From: Aquisalinus flavus
GTDB taxonomy: Bacteria; Pseudomonadota; Alphaproteobacteria; Caulobacterales; Parvularculaceae
Reading direction: 5' to 3'
Assembly (NCBI RefSeq): GCF_022559625.1
Contig: NZ_CP042288.1
Coordinates: 2,490,155 to 2,554,154 of the forward strand
Length of the DNA: 64,000 bases
The translations under genes were made by a program, and so were the position numbers. Below, piece after piece: positions 1-8,402 of this stretch. The notes beneath the pieces were generated by a model that did no database searches, had not been told where the DNA came from, and saw only the letters and a list, made by a program, of their open reading frames with translations. Position 1 is the first letter of the stretch; each line of letters starts with the position of its first letter.

Positions 1-85
1 CCCTTGATTTCACTCATTCTTACTCAAACCTCCAAGCAGGGTGGTCCCACTGCCTGATGCGTTATCCTGCCTTTGATGCCAGAAC

Positions 86-107
86 CGTGCCGCGGCAAGG
101 CGGCACG
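86..107. other. Small hairpin downstream of hpf
   Basis: An 8-bp perfect stem (CGTGCCGC paired with GCGGCACG) encloses a 6-nt loop, about 50 bases beyond the hpf stop codon. No T-run follows on either strand, so it is only a weak terminator candidate. Nothing else is recognised in bases 1-157. Confidence 0.3.
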
Positions 108-157
108 CTGGCCTGATAATTTGTTATTGCCCAATTATCGGCATAAGGGTGGGGCGT

Positions 158-751
158 TTACGCCTCATCCTTACCGGTGTCAATCCACCCGATATTATTG
201 TCGGGACGGCGATAGACGACGCTGATCCGGTTATTCGCGGCATTCTTGAAAACGATCACCGGCTGGTCGGAGATGTCGAGTTGCAGAACCGCCGTGCCAA
301 CGGTCATGGTGCGCAGTTCCGTGGTGCTTTCGGCAATGATGATCGGGTGCGGATCGGCGCCATCATGGCCAACGTCATCCTCGTCCTCATCGGCTTCCAG
401 GGGCTGCAGGATATAGGACGGGGTCGTCTCCGCCGGCAGCGCCTCCTTGCCATTGGCGTGATGGTCCTTCAGGCGGCGCTTGTAGCGGCGGACGCGCTTT
501 TCGAGCTTCTCAAGGGCATCGTCAAAGGCGCCATAGGCATCGTGGGCATCGCCCTGGGCGTTGAGGAACACGCCGGAGGCAAGATGGGCCGTCGCCTCGC
601 AGCGGATCGACGAGCCATCGCGCGCAAAGGTGACCTGCGCCTCGGCCGGGCGGTCGAAATACTTATGCACGCCGCTGGAGATCCGGTCCTGTACATGGGT
701 CTGCAGCGCTTCGCCGAGTTCGATGCCTTTGCCGGTGATATTCACGTCCAT
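158..751 (-). CDS. hpf: Ribosome hibernation promoting factor, long form
   Basis: 197-residue protein that binds the small ribosomal subunit and pairs 70S ribosomes into inactive 100S dimers in starvation. The start MDVNITGKGIELGEAL is the usual S30AE N-terminus (residues about 1-100). A charged linker follows, then the C-terminal dimerisation domain ending in VYRRPDNNIGWIDT, so this is the long HPF type rather than short HPF/YfiA. A longer reading frame exists, but the ATG at 751 is preceded by AGGAG at good spacing and matches the family start. It lies directly downstream of rpoN, a common alphaproteobacterial order. The 98-bp gap to rpoN leaves room for its own promoter. Confidence 0.93.
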   Translation of the reverse strand: MDVNITGKGIELGEALQTHVQDRISSGVHKYFDRPAEAQVTFARDGSSIRCEATAHLASGVFLNAQGDAHDAYGAFDDALEKLEKRVRRYKRRLKDHHANGKEALPAETTPSYILQPLEADEDEDDVGHDGADPHPIIIAESTTELRTMTVGTAVLQLDISDQPVIVFKNAANNRISVVYRRPDNNIGWIDTGKDEA

Positions 752-849
752 GGGAGTGCTCCTTCTGTTTATAAGTATAATATATTTCAAGGACCTGCCA
801 TCGCAAAACATTCGAGGCAGCCGCAGGGTTCACCACTGTATATAGGAAA

Positions 850-2418
850 TCAGATCGCCTGTTTCTTCATCCGCCGACGCTGAACCGACGACGGGATGTG
901 CATCGCTTCGCGGTATTTCGCCACGGTGCGGCGGGCAATATCGATATTCTCGATCTTCAACAGCTCCACGATCCGGTCGTCCGACAGGATCGCGTCCGGG
1001 TCCTCGGCGTCAATCAGCTCCCTGATGCGATAGCGCACGGCCTCTGCGGAATGGGTCACTTCCCCGGTTGCCGCAGCGATCGAGGCGGTGAAGAAGTATT
1101 TCAGCTCGAAAATGCCGCGCGGTGTCTGGATATATTTGTTGGCGGTGACCCGTGAGACCGTCGATTCATGCATCGAGATGGCTTCGGCGACCGCTTTCAG
1201 GTTGAGCGGCCTCAGATACCGCACTCCCTGCAACAGGAAGGCATCCTGCTTGCGGATGATTTCCGACGCGACCTTGAGGATGGTGCGGGCACGCTGGTCG
1301 AGGCTTTTGACCAGCCAGTTGGCGCTCGCCATCTGTTCCGACAGATAGGTCTTGTCGTTTTCCGGCAGTTTCCGGTCCGTGCTGAGCCGGGCGAAATACT
1401 GCCGGTTGGCAAGGACTTTCGGCAGGGTTTCCGCGTTCAGTTCGACCCGCCAGCCGCCATCATCGCCCTCGGTGACGATCACGTCGGGGATGACGACCTG
1501 GAGGTCGTCGCGGCCAAAGGCATAGCCGGGCTTTGGTGTCAGCGAGCGAACCTCGGTGATCAGCTGGACGATGCGCGGCTCGCCAAGACCCGTGGCCCGG
1601 CGCAGGCCGATCCGGTTAGCCGCGCCCAGAAGGTGCAGGTTTTCCAGGAACCGTTCCATCTCGCCGTCAAAGCGGCCACGGTCGATCAGTTGCAGCTTCA
1701 GGCATTCCTGCAGATTGCGGGCCCCGACGCCGGCGGGCTCGAAGCCCTGAATATAGGTCAGCACCCGGCGCACATCCTGGTGGGATATGCCGAGCCGGTC
1801 CGCGACTTCCTGAATATCGGCACGCAGGTAACCGCCCTCGTCGATCATGTCGATCAGATGCGCCCCGATCAGGCGCTCGACCTCGTTACGGGTCGCCAGC
1901 ATCAACTGGTCGGTGAGGTGGTCATGCAGGGTTTTCTCGCGCGAAATATTGGCCGCGCTGTCGAGGTCGGAATAATCTCCGGACTGACGCTGACCGGTAC
2001 TCGACCAGTCGGTCAGGCTTGCATCGGCGCGCTGGGTTTCCAGCTTTTCGGCCCGCGACGCATCCGGATCGACGCTGTCATAATCGCTGTCGATGGACTG
2101 GTCGGCCTGGCTGGAATGGCCGTTTTCGAAGGAAATCTCGCTGTCGGCAGACTTGCTCTGGCCGTCCTCGCGGGTGGTGGCGGCGCCGTCGCCGCGTTCC
2201 GGCTTGCTGGCCCGCTCGTCACGCTCGAGGAACGGGTTTTCCAGCAGCTGGGTCTCGACGAATTCCTGCAATTCCAGGTTCGTCAGTTGCAACAGCTTGA
2301 TCGCCTGCTGCAGCTGGGGTGTCATCACCAGCTGCTGGCCCTGCCGCATCTCCAGTTTGGGTGAAAGCGCCACGTGTCCCCGTTGTTCCATCCATACAGG
2401 CCCTGATTGGCCCGACAT
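850..2418 (-). CDS. rpoN: RNA polymerase sigma-54 factor RpoN
   Basis: 522-residue sigma-54. The N-terminal region I is Gln/Leu-rich (LEMRQGQQLVMTPQLQQAIKLLQL), the part contacted by enhancer-binding activators. An acidic region II follows at about 70-150, then the core-binding and HTH regions. The diagnostic RpoN box ARRTVAKYRE is at about residues 495-504, near the basic C-terminus. The start is 11 nt after the lptB stop, so the genes are probably cotranscribed. A second in-frame ATG at 2391 (MEQRGHVALSPKL) has a comparably weak ribosome-binding site, so the exact start is uncertain by nine residues. Confidence 0.97.
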   Translation of the reverse strand: MSGQSGPVWMEQRGHVALSPKLEMRQGQQLVMTPQLQQAIKLLQLTNLELQEFVETQLLENPFLERDERASKPERGDGAATTREDGQSKSADSEISFENGHSSQADQSIDSDYDSVDPDASRAEKLETQRADASLTDWSSTGQRQSGDYSDLDSAANISREKTLHDHLTDQLMLATRNEVERLIGAHLIDMIDEGGYLRADIQEVADRLGISHQDVRRVLTYIQGFEPAGVGARNLQECLKLQLIDRGRFDGEMERFLENLHLLGAANRIGLRRATGLGEPRIVQLITEVRSLTPKPGYAFGRDDLQVVIPDVIVTEGDDGGWRVELNAETLPKVLANRQYFARLSTDRKLPENDKTYLSEQMASANWLVKSLDQRARTILKVASEIIRKQDAFLLQGVRYLRPLNLKAVAEAISMHESTVSRVTANKYIQTPRGIFELKYFFTASIAAATGEVTHSAEAVRYRIRELIDAEDPDAILSDDRIVELLKIENIDIARRTVAKYREAMHIPSSVQRRRMKKQAI

Positions 2419-2429
2419 CAGGGGACACT

Positions 2430-3209
2430 CTACAACGCGAAGGTTTCTCCAAGATAAACGCGGCGGACATCTTCGTTGACGATGATCTCGTCAGGCGTGC
2501 CCTCGGCCAGCACCTCACCCTGGTGGATGATATAGGCGCGGTCGATGATCTCCAGCGTCTCACGGACATTGTGGTCGGTGATCAGGACGCCGATGCCACG
2601 GTCCTTCAGCTCCGCGACCAGTTCGCGGATATCGGCGATGGCAAGCGGGTCGATCCCCGCGAACGGCTCATCGAGCAGCATGAATTCAGGGCCGGTTGCC
2701 AGCGCCCGGGCGATTTCCAGACGCCGCCGCTCGCCGCCGGACAGGGCCAGGGCAGGCGATTTGCGCAAATGCTCGATCTTGAATTCCTGCAACAACCGGG
2801 TGATCAGCTGGTCGCGCTCCTTGGCGTCCTTGAACACCAGTTCGACAACAGCGCGCAGGTTCTGTTCCACGGTCATGCCGCGAAAGATCGAGGCTTCCTG
2901 CGGCAGATAGCCGATACCGAGCCGCGCCCGCTGATACATCGGCAGCTTGGTGACGTCAAAGCCGTCGATATAGATCTTGCCGCGATCGACCGGCGCCAGG
3001 CCCGTCATCATGTAGAAACAGGTGGTCTTGCCGGCGCCGTTCGGACCGAGCAGGCCGACAACCTCGCCGCGCTGCACCGACAGGTTCACCCCATGGACAA
3101 CGGCGCGGCGGCGATAGGATTTTTGCAAATTGGTCGCGACCAGGCCCTTTTCAGGTCCGGTATCGGTCTCGCTCGCTGTTTCGGTCTTGCTCATGGCACC
3201 ATCCGGCAT
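2430..3209 (-). CDS. lptB: LPS export ABC transporter ATP-binding protein LptB
   Basis: 259-residue cytoplasmic ATPase of the LptB2FGC machine that extracts lipopolysaccharide from the inner membrane. Walker A GPNGAGKT is at 55-62, the signature is LSGGERRR, Walker B is MLLDEPFAGIDP, and the switch His is in TDHNVRE. The N-terminal ~20 residues are a variable Ser/Thr/Glu-rich extension, so the ATG at 3194 (MSKTETASE) is an alternative start. It lies between lptA and rpoN on the same strand, as in many alphaproteobacteria. Confidence 0.96.
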   Translation of the reverse strand: MPDGAMSKTETASETDTGPEKGLVATNLQKSYRRRAVVHGVNLSVQRGEVVGLLGPNGAGKTTCFYMMTGLAPVDRGKIYIDGFDVTKLPMYQRARLGIGYLPQEASIFRGMTVEQNLRAVVELVFKDAKERDQLITRLLQEFKIEHLRKSPALALSGGERRRLEIARALATGPEFMLLDEPFAGIDPLAIADIRELVAELKDRGIGVLITDHNVRETLEIIDRAYIIHQGEVLAEGTPDEIIVNEDVRRVYLGETFAL

Positions 3210-3263
3210 TGTGCAGTCAACCTGTCATTTCTCTGGGTGATGCGGTGATACGGCAGTCAGCCG

Positions 3264-3785
3264 TCAGTTGGAAGGGGCTTGATCCTCGGTGAAGAAGACA
3301 CCACGGACGCGCGAGCTTGCTTCATTGTTGAAGATGATCTTACCGCTATCGAGGAAATAGGTCATTCTCTCGCCGGTCATGACCTGGCGGCCCTGGACGA
3401 CGACGACATTGCCGGTCACGACGATGGTCTCGTTTTCCTTACGGTAGATCGCCTGATCGCCGGAAATCGCCTCGACGCCATTGGTATAGCGAATGCCCCC
3501 CGTCGCATCGACACGATTGAAGCGGCCCCCGCCAATGCCGTAGATCTTCAATTCCGGCGCAGTCAGGATCACTTCGCCCTGGACCACCTGGACGTCACCC
3601 GTCCACAGGGCATAATCCTCGTTCTGGAAGGCCTCGAACTGGGCACCGGTGATGTCGATGGGCGCGTTGGAATTCTGCGAGAACTGCGCGGCAGCGGTCC
3701 CGAACAGCATGGCCGGTACCAGCGCGCAGACGATACCGGCACGGCCCGCGGCGCTTGACCCCACATCCCTGAACATTGAAAACAT
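3264..3785 (-). CDS. lptA: LPS transport periplasmic protein LptA
   Basis: 173-residue OstA/LptA-family protein, the periplasmic bridge that carries LPS from LptC towards LptD. A signal peptide covers about residues 1-34 (hydrophobic CALVPAMLFGTAAAQ). The rest is the jellyroll-type repeat (PIDITGAQFEAF..., EVILTAPELKIYG, RQVMTGERMTYFLDSG). The start ATG has GAGAGGGG upstream. It lies 39 nt after lptC and 54 nt before lptB in one probable operon. Confidence 0.9.
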   Translation of the reverse strand: MFSMFRDVGSSAAGRAGIVCALVPAMLFGTAAAQFSQNSNAPIDITGAQFEAFQNEDYALWTGDVQVVQGEVILTAPELKIYGIGGGRFNRVDATGGIRYTNGVEAISGDQAIYRKENETIVVTGNVVVVQGRQVMTGERMTYFLDSGKIIFNNEASSRVRGVFFTEDQAPSN

Positions 3786-3824
3786 GTGCTTATTCCCCTC
3801 TCTCGAACAGCGAAATGGCCGTTG

Positions 3825-4577
3825 TCATTCTGAATCCCCGTTATCCGAAGTGCCTGCTGCCGCATCGCCATCCCCGTCAGTCCCGTCCGGCGCATCCGCC
3901 CCGGCCTGATCGGCGTCGCTGTCATCAGTCTCTTCTTCGGATACATTATACCGCATATGCGCGTTACGGAAGACAACCTTGTCTTCATCGCGATAGGCCG
4001 TCATGCCCTCGGCCGAAATCGTGCCCTGCGCGCTCTTGCCATAGACCTGGACATCGGACGAGAAGGTCCGGTTTTCGAGGCCGATCTTGCCGGTCTCGGT
4101 TGTCAACTCGAAATTGTCAGCGCCGATACCCTGCCGGATCTGGACATTGTTGCGCAGGTCGACGGTCTTGTTCTCGGCACTGTAGAGCCCTTCGAGGGCC
4201 CTGATATATTCTAGCCCCTGCGTGCCGAGATCCTTGAACGCTTCAGGATTGGCGAGGGCAACGAGGTCTGGCGTATCCGGGCTCTGCTGGGCAGCGTCGG
4301 CGAGCAGTTCGAAGGTCCGGCCGGCGGCGTCTTCGCCGACGAAGCGCGGCTTGTCGAGGCGCATATCCTCGGTCGCAACGTCAAGATTCTCGAACTGGTT
4401 GACGAAGCTGTTGTCGATGGTCTGCGGTGTCGCCATCACGACATAGGTCGAGGCGAGGGCGACGATGAACACGGGCAGCACGACACGGGCAGAGCGCACG
4501 ACCACGCTGTGCCGGCGCGCCTGACGCTTCGAACAGCGCCGTTCGGGGAGGTTCGCTTTTTTTAAGGACGGGCCCAT
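3825..4577 (-). CDS. lptC: LPS export protein LptC
   Basis: 250-residue inner-membrane anchored LptC. It has a basic N-terminus, one membrane segment at about 29-48 (VVLPVFIVALASTYVVM), then a periplasmic LptC beta-jellyroll (LTTETGKIGLENRTF, GTISAEGMTAYRDEDKVVF). The last ~35 residues are an unusually acidic Asp/Glu/Gly tail (EEETDDSDADQAGADAPDG). The frame is open to an ATG at 4646. I chose MGPSLKKAN at 4577 because the upstream 23 residues look like leader sequence, but the ribosome-binding site does not settle it. Confidence 0.85.
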   Translation of the reverse strand: MGPSLKKANLPERRCSKRQARRHSVVVRSARVVLPVFIVALASTYVVMATPQTIDNSFVNQFENLDVATEDMRLDKPRFVGEDAAGRTFELLADAAQQSPDTPDLVALANPEAFKDLGTQGLEYIRALEGLYSAENKTVDLRNNVQIRQGIGADNFELTTETGKIGLENRTFSSDVQVYGKSAQGTISAEGMTAYRDEDKVVFRNAHMRYNVSEEETDDSDADQAGADAPDGTDGDGDAAAGTSDNGDSE

Positions 4578-4713
4578 CGGTTCAGATCCACTTGGCTTCC
4601 ACACGCTCAAATCATTGTGCAGTGCATAACAAACTTGAGCACACATTTATATGCACTGGGCAGCATTTTCATCATAACTGACCATAATTTAAGGCAGAAT
4701 TCGGCCCGCTGGA

Positions 4714-5328
4714 TTACGAATGGGAAAAGATATCGACATCGTCCCAGCCGGCGAGGTCGAGATAGCATCGTGCCGGCAGGAAGCCGAAACAGGCCCGGGC
4801 CAGCCCGGTGCGCCCCTCGCGCTCCAGCATCTGGTCCAGCTGCGACTTGATTTCGTGCAGGTAAATCACGTCTGCCGCGGCATATTCCTTCTGGGAATCG
4901 CTCAACTCGGCCGCGCCCCAGTCGGAGGATTGCTGCTGCTTGGACATCTCCACGCCGATCAGCTCGCGCACCAGTTCCTTCAGCCCGTGCCGGTCGGTAT
5001 AGGTGCGCACCAGCCGCGAGGCGATCTTGGTGCAATAGATCGGCTTGGTCTCCACGCCGAGATACTGCCGGAAAACGGCAAAGTCGAACCGGGCAAAGTG
5101 GAAAATCTTCTCGACGGCCGGATCGGCCAGCAGGTTTTTCAGGTTCGGCGCGTCATAGCTCGAGCGGTCGAGCTGGACGAGGTGGGCATCGCCGTCACTG
5201 CCGCACAGCTGCACCAGGCACAGCTTGTCGCGCAGCGGGTTGAGCCCCATTGTCTCGGAATCCACGGCCACAGCTCCGGAGAAGGTCAGATTGTCTGGCA
5301 GGTCGTTCTTGTGAAGGTGGATTGTCAC
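4714..5328 (-). CDS. rnd: RNase D-like 3'-5' exoribonuclease (short form)
   Basis: 204-residue DEDD exonuclease: exo I VDSETMGL, exo II in HFARFDFAVFRQYLG, exo III with YAAADVIYL. It lacks the HRDC domains of full-length RNase D, so it is the short alphaproteobacterial form that trims RNA 3' ends. I place the start at a GTG (reading VTIHLHKNDLP, the usual family N-terminus) because GAGGAG lies 9 nt upstream. The first ATG of the longer frame (5511) would add 61 unrelated residues. It is upstream of lptC on the same strand. Confidence 0.85.
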   Translation of the reverse strand: MTIHLHKNDLPDNLTFSGAVAVDSETMGLNPLRDKLCLVQLCGSDGDAHLVQLDRSSYDAPNLKNLLADPAVEKIFHFARFDFAVFRQYLGVETKPIYCTKIASRLVRTYTDRHGLKELVRELIGVEMSKQQQSSDWGAAELSDSQKEYAAADVIYLHEIKSQLDQMLEREGRTGLARACFGFLPARCYLDLAGWDDVDIFSHS

Positions 5329-5337
5329 CGCGGGTCG

Positions 5338-5343
5338 CTCCTC
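5338..5343 (-). promoter_or_regulatory. Ribosome-binding site fixing the GTG start of rnd
   Basis: GAGGAG on the minus strand, nine bases before the GTG at 5328. The in-frame ATG at 5349 lies upstream of this site and has no comparable Shine-Dalgarno sequence. Confidence 0.6.
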
Positions 5344-5568
5344 GCACATTTCCAAAAGCCATTGATAGGGGCGCGAGCGCCTGATGGTCAATGTTTTTGA
5401 AGAGAAGGCCGGCTTGTCGTCGCGCCTTCCGTGGCATTTGCCGCCGAAAAACGCCCCTGGCACTATATGTTCACTTGACCTGTTGAAGAAGCCGCGCCCC
5501 TTCCGGGGCATTCAAAGTCGTCAAAATGTCACCGGCATTTCTGATCCGCGTCGCGGACCGACTTTTGA

Positions 5569-5596
5569 TGGTGCCAGGAGAGGCATCGAATTTACA
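5569..5596 (-). repeat. Degenerate tRNA-Leu 3'-end copy (candidate attachment core)
   Basis: Read on the plus strand, TGGTGCCAGGAGAGGCATCG followed by AATTTACA closely resembles the 3' end of tRNA-Leu at 13499-13529. The two agree over TGGTGCC, AGGAGA and TCGAA, with one deleted C and a few mismatches. No 5' half of a tRNA is present, so this is not a gene. It sits in the same orientation as the tRNA-Leu tail at the other end of the element. That is what site-specific integration into a tRNA 3' end leaves behind, here decayed or imported with the element. Confidence 0.5.
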
Positions 5597-5642
5597 ATTC
5601 AGTGCGTTGTTTTTTCAACGATTTTTTAAATTTGGTTTTGCC

Positions 5643-5666
5643 TGTACCAACAAATGTACCAACAAA
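5643..5666 (+). repeat. Tandem 12-mer TGTACCAACAAA x2, left end of element
   Basis: Two perfect head-to-tail copies of TGTACCAACAAA. The same pair recurs in direct orientation at 13356-13379 and inverted at 13303-13326. The shared block between left and right is 26 bases (5642-5667 and 13355-13380). It is placed inside each element end near the integrase gene, which suggests arm-type integrase or directionality-factor binding sites. Confidence 0.65.
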
Positions 5667-5681
5667 TTTATCCGCTTGGCA

Positions 5682-8402
5682 TTACTTGCCGGTCTCTATC
5701 ACCCGGTCGATAGCCTTAAAATCCCGGCGCGTTGGCATCACGAACAGGCATTGCCCGCCACTTGCGTCTGCCCAAAGGTTCCCGATTTTCAGCTTTTCCT
5801 GTTCGGATGGATTATCAAACCGGTCGGCACCTTTGTATTCGACTACCAGAATTCGACCATCATGCAGCATGGCAACAAAGTCGGGATAGAATCTTGCGCT
5901 CGGCAATTGCAGCCAAAAGCTGTTCGGTTTGCGGTCCACATTTCGCAGCCAGTACCGGACGTCTGGATGCTCATCCAGATGACAGGCGCAATCGAATTCT
6001 TCCCCATGGGATTTCAGGTCTCCGATAATGGGGAAGTAGTGGTGGTCGAATTTCCGCGCCCCCCGATAAGGCGGATCGGGAATGTATTTGATCTCATCGA
6101 AAACTATGCCGATTTCAGCGCTCGTCTCGAAGCGGGAGGCATCCGCCGCGAACAATGCGCCATAGCTCTCTTGTTCACGCTTCTTGCGCAAGTCCTCGAT
6201 GGCTGTTCGCAGTTCTCGTACTACCGCATATTTATGGCGCGCCAGCTCATCCAGCGAATAGCCGCGCGCCTCCATGACCTTTTCAAGAGCGGTCTGGATG
6301 AAAATTCTGGCGGCAGGCTTCGTCACGTCCGGATGATGAATACCCTTGTCAATCCAGTTCACAAGGCGCGGCAAGGTCCAGGCGGGTTCACGGACTACAG
6401 CGGCAAGCTGGCCTTGCACCTGTTCAATCGTACTGATCCGCAGCTTGCCCTTCTCGTCAATATCGACTTCACCGCCAATACCACCGTCCTTGATCCTGAA
6501 GGTTTCCAAGAAACGCGCCGGGTCGCATGCTGCAAGATTCCAAGGCAGGTCCAGAAAATGATCGGGCGTGAACAGCTCCAGTTCACCCTGCCGAAAGACG
6601 CCAAGGCGGGGCACGATGAAAGGCGGCTTTTCTGCATCGCCCTCCGGCAATTCGGTCTCTGTGATCCTGTTTGAGCGCCTGAACAGCCGGTCAACCTGCC
6701 GGTCGGCTCCCTTCACTTTTGCGGTGGTCAGGATAATCAGGTTGCGATCCTCTTTCGACATTCGACCGCGCACGGAAAGTTTGCGTGTCCCGCCATCGTA
6801 ACTGACCCGCTCCTTCAGTTTCGGCGGCAATTTGGAAAGCACCGTTTCCACCGCCTGTTGTGTCGTGGTCTCGTCTTCCGGTAATGGCTCGGCATCATAC
6901 ACGTAATCGGCAGGATCTTCAGCGAGGTCATAGCCGCCATGATTCTGCACCATGTCCTTGGCTTCGAGCCGCTCGAAACCTGCCCCATCCACCAATCCGT
7001 CGCGAAGGCTTGCAGCGGCAGACTGGAAGCTCTTGGAGGCAACGAAGGCATAGGCCCTGTTCAGTTCCTCCCGGCGCTTGCGCACGGTTCCCGGCATGCG
7101 CAGCACCCGGCCCAGTATCTGTTCAACAGCGGTGGCCGAACCAAGCTCGGCAACGGAACACAACACATAGGCAAACGGGCAATCCCACCCTTCCTTCAGC
7201 GCCTGCACCGTTATCACATAGCGAACCGGGCAGTCCCGCGCTTCAATATCTTCGATATCGTCCAGCTCCTTGAAACCGACGCCATGCAGCGCAATCTGTT
7301 CGCGCGGAATATTCTTGTCATTTGTCAGATGCTCCAGCAGCGTTTCCGGCACGATCCGGTGTGGATCGTTCTTCGACTTCGCCTGTGCCTGAAAGAGAAT
7401 AATCGGGCGTATATAGGCGCCGGTTTCGGCTTCTTCCGCCTTCGCCATTTCTTCTAGCTTGGCGCGGGCATCGAGTGCCTTGCCAACAGTCTGCCGCCAG
7501 TCCGGATCGGTCTCCAGCCGGATCGGCATCTTGATCATTTCGGCCGCTTTCAGTTCCGCCGCTGAAACGTGAAACAGCACGTTGGACGCATATTGCCCGT
7601 TATCCGGGTCATTCTTCAGTTGCGGCGTTGCCGTCAGCTCCAGGATCACAGCCGGCTGGAAGCGCGACAGGGTTTCATAGGATAGCGGGGTACGCGAATT
7701 GTGCGCCTCGTCCACGATGACCATGGGGCGGTGGAGGCGAAGAACATTCTCCAGCGAGGCAACCGGGCGGTTCGTACCCTCGACCATTTCGAGACGCATC
7801 TTCTGTGCAGCATCCAGCCCGCTGAAATGGTCCATCAGATTGCCATTGTCGCGATAGACCCGCCGGGCATCACTGTCTTTGTCCTGTTCCACACGGAAAG
7901 CCTGCATCGTGGCGACGATGATGCACGCGCCACCTTCCGCATCAGGGCGCGAGAGGGAAAGCGCCTCATCCACCGTCATGACACTCAAATTGCGCCCAAA
8001 ATTTTCTTCCAGTGCAGCGCGGTAGGGGTGGTCCAGATTGCGAAGCGCATTCAGCGTCTGGTCGCGAATTGTTGTGGAGGGAACAAGCCATAGCACCATG
8101 GGATTGTCCGTCTGGAGATAATCGCGCGCCACAACACCTACGCTATGGGCGGCAACCAATGTCTTGCCGCCGCCGGTCGGGATACGCACACAGACATACG
8201 GCGTGCCGCTGGCCACATCAGGCGCTTCGACATAGCCGCGACCGGTACGCGCAGCGAAGGCTTGCGCTGCAGGCGTAATCGCATCGCCTTGCGATGACGC
8301 TATATCGCCTATGCGCTTGAGATATTTTGACAAATCGTCAAGCGCCTGTAACTGATAATTGCGGGGCTCAAAGTTGACTTTCGCCATACCGTCAAGCCCC
8401 AT
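5682..8402 (-). CDS. Type III restriction endonuclease subunit Res
   Basis: 906-residue ATP-dependent helicase/nuclease of a type III R-M system; it needs the Mod subunit to recognise DNA. The superfamily 2 helicase core shows Walker A PTGGGKT at 75-81, DEAH in VIVDEAHNS, and motif VI in QILGRVLRMPG. The C-terminus carries a PD-(D/E)xK nuclease site (YPDFVAML ... ILVVEYKG), so it looks catalytically complete. The first ATG overlaps the mod stop region by 11 bases. A second ATG at 8387 (MAKVNFEPRNYQLQ) is equally plausible. Either way the pair is translationally coupled. Confidence 0.93.
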   Translation of the reverse strand: MGLDGMAKVNFEPRNYQLQALDDLSKYLKRIGDIASSQGDAITPAAQAFAARTGRGYVEAPDVASGTPYVCVRIPTGGGKTLVAAHSVGVVARDYLQTDNPMVLWLVPSTTIRDQTLNALRNLDHPYRAALEENFGRNLSVMTVDEALSLSRPDAEGGACIIVATMQAFRVEQDKDSDARRVYRDNGNLMDHFSGLDAAQKMRLEMVEGTNRPVASLENVLRLHRPMVIVDEAHNSRTPLSYETLSRFQPAVILELTATPQLKNDPDNGQYASNVLFHVSAAELKAAEMIKMPIRLETDPDWRQTVGKALDARAKLEEMAKAEEAETGAYIRPIILFQAQAKSKNDPHRIVPETLLEHLTNDKNIPREQIALHGVGFKELDDIEDIEARDCPVRYVITVQALKEGWDCPFAYVLCSVAELGSATAVEQILGRVLRMPGTVRKRREELNRAYAFVASKSFQSAAASLRDGLVDGAGFERLEAKDMVQNHGGYDLAEDPADYVYDAEPLPEDETTTQQAVETVLSKLPPKLKERVSYDGGTRKLSVRGRMSKEDRNLIILTTAKVKGADRQVDRLFRRSNRITETELPEGDAEKPPFIVPRLGVFRQGELELFTPDHFLDLPWNLAACDPARFLETFRIKDGGIGGEVDIDEKGKLRISTIEQVQGQLAAVVREPAWTLPRLVNWIDKGIHHPDVTKPAARIFIQTALEKVMEARGYSLDELARHKYAVVRELRTAIEDLRKKREQESYGALFAADASRFETSAEIGIVFDEIKYIPDPPYRGARKFDHHYFPIIGDLKSHGEEFDCACHLDEHPDVRYWLRNVDRKPNSFWLQLPSARFYPDFVAMLHDGRILVVEYKGADRFDNPSEQEKLKIGNLWADASGGQCLFVMPTRRDFKAIDRVIETGK

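Larger units (their letters stand above)
5329..5681. other. Intergenic region holding the left end of the tRNA-Leu element
   Basis: 353 bases without a convincing gene. The right half is AT-rich compared with the surroundings. It contains a tRNA-like tail (5569-5596) and a tandem 12-mer pair (5643-5666), described separately. The promoter for rnd should lie near 5350-5500, but no strong -35/-10 pair was recognised. Confidence 0.6.
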
